From assembly GCA_016932935.1 (NCBI GenBank), contig JAFGBX010000254.1, forward strand, positions 1 to 44,698: a stretch of DNA of 44,698 nucleotides. The letters run 5' to 3'. The position numbers and the translations under genes were made by a program. The notes under the pieces are model-generated. The model ran no database searches. It worked only from the letters and a program-made list of their open reading frames with translations, and was not told where the DNA came from. Positions within the stretch are counted from its first letter, which is position 1. Every line of letters starts with the position of its first letter. This DNA comes from Promethearchaeota archaeon. Lineage in GTDB: Archaea > Asgardarchaeota > Lokiarchaeia > Sigyniarchaeales > Sigyniarchaeaceae. Shown piece by piece: positions 7,927 through 15,823 of this stretch.

Positions 7927-10900
7927 ATGGCGCGCATAGAAAAAGGTCGGTTGATCCCAACCTTGTTCGTGATGGTGGCCACCGTGTTCATCGCGGGTAC
8001 CATCATCATGGCCGGGATCCCGGCGGTCACGCAAGAAGGCAACTCCCTCGTTACTACGAACCTGCCGCAAGGCGGGCTCGTCACCAGCGACATCACGGCG
8101 ACGAACCAGTACTCGGGCACGGGTTCACCCCTGGCGCTAGCTGAATGGGCAGACAGCAGGAACACGACGACCGGCTTGTCGTTCATCGGTACGGGCACGG
8201 GCACGGCGAGCATCCGGCTCGCGGAAGGCTGGGACGGCATGCACATCTACACCTACTTGTACAACTTGAAGGACATCGAGAGCTGGACGTTGAATCCTGC
8301 AACGACCTACGACGGCACCCAAGACACCGCGAACCATTTCCCGGCACCTGCCGGCCCGACGGTTTGGTCGTACGGCGAGGTGCAAGTCACGAACAACTGC
8401 CAGGGTTGGGATGATCCCGGCAACTACCTCTTCGCCGACCTCAACCCCCGCCTCGGCGGGCTCGGTACCTATTGGGACGCGGGGCAGACCGCGTACTGGC
8501 AGCAACCCGTGAACGTGCCGCGCGGCCAGATCTCGAGGATGTGGGTGGCCTTCGATTACTGGGCGGGCACCTGGGATCAAGATAGTGACGGGACACAAGA
8601 CCCGTTCTGCCCGTGGGACATGGTGAAGATCTACGCGAACGTCGGGAGCGCGGGCAACATCGCCAACCAGGCGCAGCGCGTGATCGAGATATCATCCACG
8701 CAGATCCCGAACAAGAACAACGCGTGGAACCCGACCGTCCTCACCGCCGTGCCGCAGACGATCATCGACGCGATCAACTCCGGCAGCCCGACCCCCGCGA
8801 ACGCCGTCTACCTCCGTGTTGGCATCTTGAACTCCGCGGCGTACAACACGAACGACTACAACGGGCGCACGCGCTTCCGGAACATCCGGTTGTTCGTGGA
8901 AGCCCTCGCACAGCCTGTGCAGCTCAACATGCGCGTCTCGTTCGACGGCGTCGGCGGGAATGGTGGCGCCCAGAACGCGATCCAGAACATCGGCGGGACG
9001 TATGGCGTCGGCCAGCTCAATTACACGGCCGCCCCGAGCCGGTGGCTCGCCGGCCCGGTGCCACTGGACATCAACAGCACCCTCCGCACCGACGCGACCG
9101 TCCAGTTCCCCGGCGACAACCTGGAAACCGTGAAGTTCGACATGTACCAGATCATCTACGGCACGAACCAGAAGAACACGGTCACCGCGCCGAACTCGAT
9201 GGCGCCTGACGGTTCGGTCTTCACCGTCGGCAACGGGACGACCACGACCTGGAATATGAACTTCAATGATTACCCCCCAAAGATCAGCCTAGCACAAAAC
9301 GATTACATCAATTACAAGTTCAACGGAACGAAGCCATCCGACTGGACTTTCACGTCAATCCTCGATCCGACACCGGGGGAGAAGCTGGCTAGTATGATAA
9401 TCACCGGCGGAACGAGGTTCGAGATGCCCCCGGGCCCGGCGGACGTCTATGGCTTCTGGACGTTCACGGCCACCTCTCCGAATTACATGCAATCCGTGGC
9501 AGTGCCCTCCTTCGTGTACGAGGGCCAGTTGCTCCGGATCAACGGCACCGTCATTTCATCAACCCTCACCGATGGGTACGTCGGGCAGACGCAAGCGGAA
9601 CTCACCATCAAGTTCCCCAACGGCACGGTGTGGAGCAGTGCCTACCGTCGCGTCACGGTAACGGGGGCTCGGCAAATCACGTTCGGGGCAATTACAATCC
9701 CTTCGAGTGGCTTGGATTACGTGGCCGGCACCTACACGGCAATAGTCACGTGGAATAATACCCGTTCGGGCTTGCCATTGAACGAGACAGGGTGCATGGT
9801 TCGCACCTTCATCGTGCGCCATCGCACGACATTGGCGGCAGCGAACCCCGTGATCCTCGACGTCTTGAACACGCAAACTGCCTTGCCCATCCAGGTTCGA
9901 TACGCGGACTTCGGCGGGGCAATCGTCTCCGGGGCTAGCGTGACCTTCACGAACTTCGACGCGACGCTGCAGACAATGACGTTCGTCAACGATTATTACA
10001 ACTACCTGACGCTGCTTGACTGCACGAACGGCCCGCGTGGCCTGAACTACTTCAACATCACGGCGACGCACCCGGCCTTCGAGACCAAGAGCGTCATCAT
10101 CACCGTGGAGATCGTGCGGACGTCGAACTTCACCACCACGAACGCGAGCGTTTCGACGCAATGGAATAGCAACTTCAACCTGGTCTTCCAATACATCGAC
10201 GCGACGAACGGTAGTGGCATCATAATCGACTCGCCCAACAATCTAACGGTTACAGGTTGGCCTGGCGGGGCTAGCCGGTACACAGTCGACATGAGCCAGG
10301 CTGCGACTGGTACCTATACGGTCGTCTTTAACTCTTCGAACACGATGCCGTACGTTTCATACCCCTTGACTATAAACATCAAGAAGATCGGCTGTCAAGG
10401 CAAGACGTTGACCACGGACGTCTCGATCACGCCCCGCAGCAGCGCGTTGAACCTAGTTCCCATTCCGGATCTCGCTTTCGGGCAGACCATGATCGTGAAC
10501 GGGAACTTCAAGGAAGTCAGCTCGGGTGCCTTGATAATCGGTGCGACCACCACGGCGCAGATAATCGGCTTCGGGGCGTGCGCAGTGGCAGCTTTTCCGA
10601 ACGGCACGTACCGGTACAGCTTCAACACGCAGTCGCTGCCATCCACGGGTACATATACCCTCCGCGCGGTGATCAACTGGAGCGGGGTGCCCTACTACGC
10701 GAACCAGACGCAAACGCTCTCTATCCGGGTTATCCAGCGTCAGACTCAAGCATATGCCACTAATACATTCGATGTCAAGTACTGGGGCTCGAACTTCTCC
10801 GTCCCCTTGTATTATCTCGACGTCATCAACGGCAGTGCGATCGGCAGCTTGACCAACGTCCGAATCCAGATCAGCGCGTTCGATGGTGCCACGCCCTTAA

Positions 10901-13900
10901 ACCAGGTAAACACGCTCACCGGGATCTCGTATGAGTCCGGCGGGTATTGGAACTTGACGTTCAACGCCACCCATTTCGGACGGACGAACCTTTCACCCGG
11001 TTTCTCGGTGAGCGTTACTATCGGCTGGAGACCAACCGCTGCTCCGTATTACGTGAATCAAAGCGTGGCGTTCACCATTAAAATCGACGAGGCTCCCACG
11101 TTCATCTATATCGAGGATCCTTCCAAGCAGACCGTGCCGTCTGGTAATAACCACACGATCACGTTCACGCTCATCAACCAACGCTCGGGCCTGGGTATAG
11201 CAGGTCAGCAAGGAAATATCGTCGTCACTTCGGCCGGGCTCCTACCCGACAACGAGGTGTTTAACCCTTCAATCGGTATCACTTGGAATGGCCTCGGGAA
11301 CTACACGCTTATGTTCAACATCACCAAGCTGGCCAGCGATTACGTAGCGTTCAACATCTCGATAAACATGAACAATTACGTCGACATCGTCGATTATAGC
11401 TTCACGCTGATCAAGATCACGCCCATTCCGGTCACGGAAGTCCAGCCGGTAGCGCCTGTTCAACTCGACGAGCAGGCTAACATCTCGGTTTACTTCCACC
11501 TCATCGGTGTCTCCGCTGGCATCTCGGATGCAACCGTTACCCTGCAAAGGAATCCCTCATCCGGGCTCTGGCCAGGTGGGAGCTACTCTTACTCGTTCGA
11601 TGGTTCGATGTATTACAACATATTGTTCACGCCATCATTCACGCATCCGGTGGTGAACGCGTCCGGCTCCCATTCCGTGTTCGTGAACCTCGCCTCGCCG
11701 AGTGGGAACTCGCAAGTCCGCGTCAATTTCGTCGTGAACCCCATCCCGACGAACATCTCCAACACGTACTTCAACGGGACCGATTACACGTCGACCCTGC
11801 CGACCTACAGCACCTACATCGGCGACTACGTCAACGTGAGCGTGTACTTCGAGAACACGTACAACAGCACCCTGGTCACCGGCGCGCTGGTCACGATCTC
11901 GCGGGCCGGGTTCTCGCAGGTCATGACGATGCTGGGGAGCACGTACAACTACGTCGTCAGCACGAGCATGTTCGGCGTGGGCTCGTTCGAGTTCACGATC
12001 AGCGCGAGCAGGAACAACTTCTTGCAGGCGAGCCAGAAGATCAAGCTCGACATCCAGCCCGTGTCGACCGACCTCGTGGTCGAGTTGAACAACTCGGCCG
12101 GCCTGAGCTTCAATATGTACTACGGGGAGTCCATGGTCGTCGCGTTCCTCTACAACAACACGCACCGTGACGTTCCCATCCGCTCCGGATCCGCCATGCT
12201 CACCGGCGGCGCCGTCCCGTTCTCGAACAGCACGTTCTCGGTCAACGCCACCGGTTGGTGGGTCGGGACCATCACGTCCGCAGGGATCGGCATCCCCGGC
12301 ACCTATTCGATGACCTTGAGCGTGAGCCTGGCCAACTACCAGACCGCCCTCGAGACGTTCGTCGTCACGGTCTACCAGATCCCGACGGCCCTGGCCTCCT
12401 ACAACTCCACCGGGCAGCCCCAAGGGGGCTTCTCGCTCTACTGGGGCCAGACCCTCACGCTCGCCGTCCGCTACACGAACACGCTCACGAGCGCGTTCAT
12501 CACGGGCGCGTCCATGTCGGTGACGAGCACGCTGGTGAACTCGTCGTTCTCGGCATCGGGCAGCTGGTACAACTACACGTTCAACACGGCCACCGTCACG
12601 CCGAGCGTGTACACGATCTCGATCTCCGCATCCAGGGCCAACCACACCTCCGCCACGGCGCTAGTCACGGTCACGGTGCTGGCGATCCCGACCGACCTCC
12701 GCGTGTACGACGGGAACGTGCAGAGCACGTCCTACGAGGCGGTGTTCGGCCAGAACGTCACGTTCAAGCTGCAGCTGTGGGACACGCTGAACGACGTCGT
12801 CGTGACCGGGACGGGCTTCAGCTCCGCGTATGGCCACATATCGCCCACGGGCGAGTCGGGCAACTACACGCTGGCGGTGAACACGACGTCGTGGGCGGCA
12901 ATCGGTATCGTCCAGTTCACGGTCACCGCCACGCGCGCGAACCACATCGCCAGCTCCGAGGTCATCACGATAAACATCAAGCCCATCACGACCGACGTGC
13001 GCGTGTACATCAACGGGGTGGATAGAACATCGACGCTGCAGGAGACGATCAACTTCCTGGAGACGTTCACCATCACGGTCTACTACAACAACACCCTCTC
13101 GAGCACGCCGATCACGGGTGCGACCGTTTCGATCGCCTTCACGAACGTCACGGGAAGTTATAGCTTCCCCCTCGCTCCAGGTGGCGGGACCGGCAACTAC
13201 ACACGGTTGTTTGATTCAGGCAACCTCGGCTCGGCGATCGGAAACCAATACGCGTTCGATCTCTCGGCAAACCGGACGAATTTTGAGTCGGTGTTCAAGC
13301 GGATCAACATCTTCTACAACCCGATCCCGACGGCATTGAACGTCAGCCACGGGGGGGTCGATCTGCCCCGGTCTGGGCCCTCGAACACGGTGAACGTCGT
13401 CTACTGCGACACCCTCGTGTTGGCGGTCAACCTGGCGAGTTACCTCCAAGGTATCAACCTCAGCGGCCCGGGGGTCAGCATCACTGCCGTGGTGAACCAG
13501 CGAACGCTCGTCGGCGTGTACAACGGTTCGGCATATGTCATCTCGGTCGAGGTGAACAACACGCTCTATGCGATGAACGCCGGGTTCACACACCAGGTTC
13601 TCGTTGTCGGTGACGCGCAAGGATACAAGAGCGATTCGTTCAGCGTGCTGGTGAACGTGCTCCCCATCATCACGAACATGTCCGTGTTCGTCAACGAGTC
13701 GTACTACACGAACATCCTCTCGGCGACCCTGTTCTTGAAGGACCAGCTCGCCTTCAAGGTGTATTACGAGCGCTTCTACAACGGCTACCAGGCACTGTCA
13801 CAGTTCGGAGCGGAGGTCAAGCTGGTCTTCATCAACGACACGACCCTGGCGCAGACGGAAATAGTATTGCTGCCCGCGCTGCTCGAGAACTACGCAGCAT

Positions 13901-15645
13901 ATGACCTCGTTCTCGATGTCAACACGTTCAAGGCGGGCCTGAAGGATTTCTACATCACCGCATCATTGGCTAACTACGAGACCCAACAGCTCAAGTTCAG
14001 CGTCAACGTCAACAAGATAAACACGACCATCTCGGTACTGGTCAACGGGTTGGGCCAGGATGACATTGACACGGAGCACATCCAGCTGGGAGACCGGCTC
14101 GATTTCTCGGTGAGGTATTTTGAAACCGGCTCGCTCGTGCCGGTCCAGAGCGCGAGTGTCTTGCTCCGGTACACCGACGACATCAGCCAATCTTTGGTGT
14201 CCCTGCCCTTGACCTACAACGTCAGTTCCGGGAACTTCACGACGGGCGCTGGCGGCCTCGTGCTGGATCTGAGCGAGTTCGTCGCCCAACTCAAGATCTT
14301 CACCATCACGGCGCAATTGGACAGCTACGAAGCGAGGACGGTCTCGTACCTCGTCAACGTGCAAAGGATCAAGATAAACACGTTGCTGGCCACCGTGAAC
14401 GCGACCAACACCACGATAACGGTCATCCCGGGCGCGGAGGTGCGCCTAAGGATCAACTTGTACGACTCCTTCTCGGGGCTCCCGTTCACCGACATTAGCA
14501 GTATCAACGTCACTGTCACTCCCGATTTCGACCTTCGAGAGATACAGATGTTCCCCGAGCCGGGCAACCCGGGCTATTTCTACGTGGATATAACTGCCCC
14601 GACGACCCCGAACGATCCAGGCCGGCCCGCGTACAAGTTGGTTGTGAGAGTTACCTTGGCGGCAAACCCGGTGCTGCTCCAGCAGTACGAGTTCGAGGTG
14701 CTGAAGCAGTTCGACCTCGTGGTGCTACCACCGATAGAAGGGCCAAACTATTTGTGGCTCGTCTACACGCTCTTGATAGCCGTCATCGTCATCTCGTTGT
14801 GGTTCATCGCCTACCAGGTGCGGTTCAAGTACCCGCCCATGATCCGCAAGATCATGGACATGAGGCGGGCGGTCGCCCGCTCGAAGGAGGCGTCGAAGAT
14901 CCGCCCGGCCAAGGTCATGTCCCGCGAGGAGAACATCTACAACCACTTCGCCAAGGTCATCAACGCCTTCAGCTTCTTGCAGACTCGCGACACGAGGTAC
15001 GCGGCGAAGACCGGAGGCTACGCGCCCACGCCGGACGGGGAGACGAAGCTCGAGTGGGAGATAACCGCCATCGAGGCCCCCGAGATGCCACAAGTCGGCG
15101 CCAAGGGCCTGAAGCGGGCGAAGGGCTACGTCGCGCCCGAGGCCGTGGCGCCCGTGTCGGCCCCCGCAAAGCCGTTCACCGCGCCCGCGGCCCCCGTCAC
15201 GCCGGCGGCGGCCCCGTCGGCCCCCTTGCAGCCGCCCGCGCCTGGCGCGACACCGGCGCCCGTCACCAAGCCCCTCGCGCCCGCAGCCGGGCCTGCCCCC
15301 GTGACGAAGCCAATGGTCAAGCCACCGGCGCTCGCCGCGCTGCCGAAGCCGTCAGTCACGCCGCTGAAGGCGACGCGGCCTGGTATGCCGGGCGTCAAGC
15401 CAGTTCCGGGCGCGGCACCAGGCGCCGCTGTTGGCGAGTCCCACGAGAATTTATACCAGCAACTCGTGCTGCTGGAGCAGAAGCGATACAAGGCGGAGCG
15501 CAGCCTGCGCGACCTCGAGGCCAAGCATTCCAAGGGCCTCATCTCGGACGACGAGCACCGGTCGTACCAGGAGAAGATCTCGGGCGGCTTGGACAAGATC
15601 AAGCAGCAGATCGCGGACATCCGGCGCAAGCTGATCTCGTTCTGA
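7927..15645 (+). CDS. Giant Ig-like-repeat surface protein with cytoplasmic coiled-coil tail (2572 aa)
   Basis: An N-terminal hydrophobic segment (about residues 10-32) is a signal peptide or anchor. Residues 40-340 form a beta-rich domain with many Trp and Asp residues, perhaps carbohydrate-binding. At least nine, probably about fourteen, Ig-like repeats of 100-117 residues follow up to about residue 2270. Each starts with a phrase such as IPTDLRV or ITTDVRV and contains a YY-N-T motif, and many carry N-x-S/T glycosylation sites. A single transmembrane helix (about 2276-2298) leads to a basic juxtamembrane part, a Pro/Ala-rich linker (about 2400-2500) and a coiled coil (2506-2572). The layout suggests an adhesin or S-layer-like protein that also contacts cytoplasmic partners. 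The start is set by GGAAGGA six bases upstream. A T-rich terminator follows. The repeats at 11740-13080 have noticeably more GC-ending codons than those before, which fits repeat duplication or recombination. Confidence 0.8.
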   Translation: MARIEKGRLIPTLFVMVATVFIAGTIIMAGIPAVTQEGNSLVTTNLPQGGLVTSDITATNQYSGTGSPLALAEWADSRNTTTGLSFIGTGTGTASIRLAEGWDGMHIYTYLYNLKDIESWTLNPATTYDGTQDTANHFPAPAGPTVWSYGEVQVTNNCQGWDDPGNYLFADLNPRLGGLGTYWDAGQTAYWQQPVNVPRGQISRMWVAFDYWAGTWDQDSDGTQDPFCPWDMVKIYANVGSAGNIANQAQRVIEISSTQIPNKNNAWNPTVLTAVPQTIIDAINSGSPTPANAVYLRVGILNSAAYNTNDYNGRTRFRNIRLFVEALAQPVQLNMRVSFDGVGGNGGAQNAIQNIGGTYGVGQLNYTAAPSRWLAGPVPLDINSTLRTDATVQFPGDNLETVKFDMYQIIYGTNQKNTVTAPNSMAPDGSVFTVGNGTTTTWNMNFNDYPPKISLAQNDYINYKFNGTKPSDWTFTSILDPTPGEKLASMIITGGTRFEMPPGPADVYGFWTFTATSPNYMQSVAVPSFVYEGQLLRINGTVISSTLTDGYVGQTQAELTIKFPNGTVWSSAYRRVTVTGARQITFGAITIPSSGLDYVAGTYTAIVTWNNTRSGLPLNETGCMVRTFIVRHRTTLAAANPVILDVLNTQTALPIQVRYADFGGAIVSGASVTFTNFDATLQTMTFVNDYYNYLTLLDCTNGPRGLNYFNITATHPAFETKSVIITVEIVRTSNFTTTNASVSTQWNSNFNLVFQYIDATNGSGIIIDSPNNLTVTGWPGGASRYTVDMSQAATGTYTVVFNSSNTMPYVSYPLTINIKKIGCQGKTLTTDVSITPRSSALNLVPIPDLAFGQTMIVNGNFKEVSSGALIIGATTTAQIIGFGACAVAAFPNGTYRYSFNTQSLPSTGTYTLRAVINWSGVPYYANQTQTLSIRVIQRQTQAYATNTFDVKYWGSNFSVPLYYLDVINGSAIGSLTNVRIQISAFDGATPLNQVNTLTGISYESGGYWNLTFNATHFGRTNLSPGFSVSVTIGWRPTAAPYYVNQSVAFTIKIDEAPTFIYIEDPSKQTVPSGNNHTITFTLINQRSGLGIAGQQGNIVVTSAGLLPDNEVFNPSIGITWNGLGNYTLMFNITKLASDYVAFNISINMNNYVDIVDYSFTLIKITPIPVTEVQPVAPVQLDEQANISVYFHLIGVSAGISDATVTLQRNPSSGLWPGGSYSYSFDGSMYYNILFTPSFTHPVVNASGSHSVFVNLASPSGNSQVRVNFVVNPIPTNISNTYFNGTDYTSTLPTYSTYIGDYVNVSVYFENTYNSTLVTGALVTISRAGFSQVMTMLGSTYNYVVSTSMFGVGSFEFTISASRNNFLQASQKIKLDIQPVSTDLVVELNNSAGLSFNMYYGESMVVAFLYNNTHRDVPIRSGSAMLTGGAVPFSNSTFSVNATGWWVGTITSAGIGIPGTYSMTLSVSLANYQTALETFVVTVYQIPTALASYNSTGQPQGGFSLYWGQTLTLAVRYTNTLTSAFITGASMSVTSTLVNSSFSASGSWYNYTFNTATVTPSVYTISISASRANHTSATALVTVTVLAIPTDLRVYDGNVQSTSYEAVFGQNVTFKLQLWDTLNDVVVTGTGFSSAYGHISPTGESGNYTLAVNTTSWAAIGIVQFTVTATRANHIASSEVITINIKPITTDVRVYINGVDRTSTLQETINFLETFTITVYYNNTLSSTPITGATVSIAFTNVTGSYSFPLAPGGGTGNYTRLFDSGNLGSAIGNQYAFDLSANRTNFESVFKRINIFYNPIPTALNVSHGGVDLPRSGPSNTVNVVYCDTLVLAVNLASYLQGINLSGPGVSITAVVNQRTLVGVYNGSAYVISVEVNNTLYAMNAGFTHQVLVVGDAQGYKSDSFSVLVNVLPIITNMSVFVNESYYTNILSATLFLKDQLAFKVYYERFYNGYQALSQFGAEVKLVFINDTTLAQTEIVLLPALLENYAAYDLVLDVNTFKAGLKDFYITASLANYETQQLKFSVNVNKINTTISVLVNGLGQDDIDTEHIQLGDRLDFSVRYFETGSLVPVQSASVLLRYTDDISQSLVSLPLTYNVSSGNFTTGAGGLVLDLSEFVAQLKIFTITAQLDSYEARTVSYLVNVQRIKINTLLATVNATNTTITVIPGAEVRLRINLYDSFSGLPFTDISSINVTVTPDFDLREIQMFPEPGNPGYFYVDITAPTTPNDPGRPAYKLVVRVTLAANPVLLQQYEFEVLKQFDLVVLPPIEGPNYLWLVYTLLIAVIVISLWFIAYQVRFKYPPMIRKIMDMRRAVARSKEASKIRPAKVMSREENIYNHFAKVINAFSFLQTRDTRYAAKTGGYAPTPDGETKLEWEITAIEAPEMPQVGAKGLKRAKGYVAPEAVAPVSAPAKPFTAPAAPVTPAAAPSAPLQPPAPGATPAPVTKPLAPAAGPAPVTKPMVKPPALAALPKPSVTPLKATRPGMPGVKPVPGAAPGAAVGESHENLYQQLVLLEQKRYKAERSLRDLEAKHSKGLISDDEHRSYQEKISGGLDKIKQQIADIRRKLISF
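11741..14370 (+). repeat. Tandem Ig-like domain repeats inside the giant gene
   Basis: Repeat starts, marked by an Ile-x-Thr phrase, lie near 11741, 12061 (Val-Ser-Thr), 12379, 12685, 12985, 13324, 13666, 14017 and 14370. The period is 300-352 nt. The units are diverged at protein level and not identical at DNA level, so they are old duplications. Earlier, less regular units occur from about 9810. Confidence 0.65.
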
Positions 15646-15650
15646 GATCT

Positions 15651-15690
15651 CTTTTTTATCCTCGTTTTCTTCGTTTTTTCCTTCGATTTT
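15651..15690 (+). terminator. T-rich terminator after the giant surface-protein gene
   Basis: Starting six bases after the TGA there are repeated T-runs (CTTTTTTATC, GTTTTC, GTTTTTTCC). This is the usual form of an archaeal transcription terminator. Confidence 0.6.
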
Positions 15691-15823
15691 CGCCGTCGCC
15701 CGCCGAGCGAAGCATTCGGCCTCGCAAGAGGTCACAAGATGGTTCAAGGCGGGCCTAGGCACCTGCGGCTGCAAGGTGGTAAAGCGAACGAATGGAAAAA
15801 GAGGAATGAGCAGTGACGGCCGA

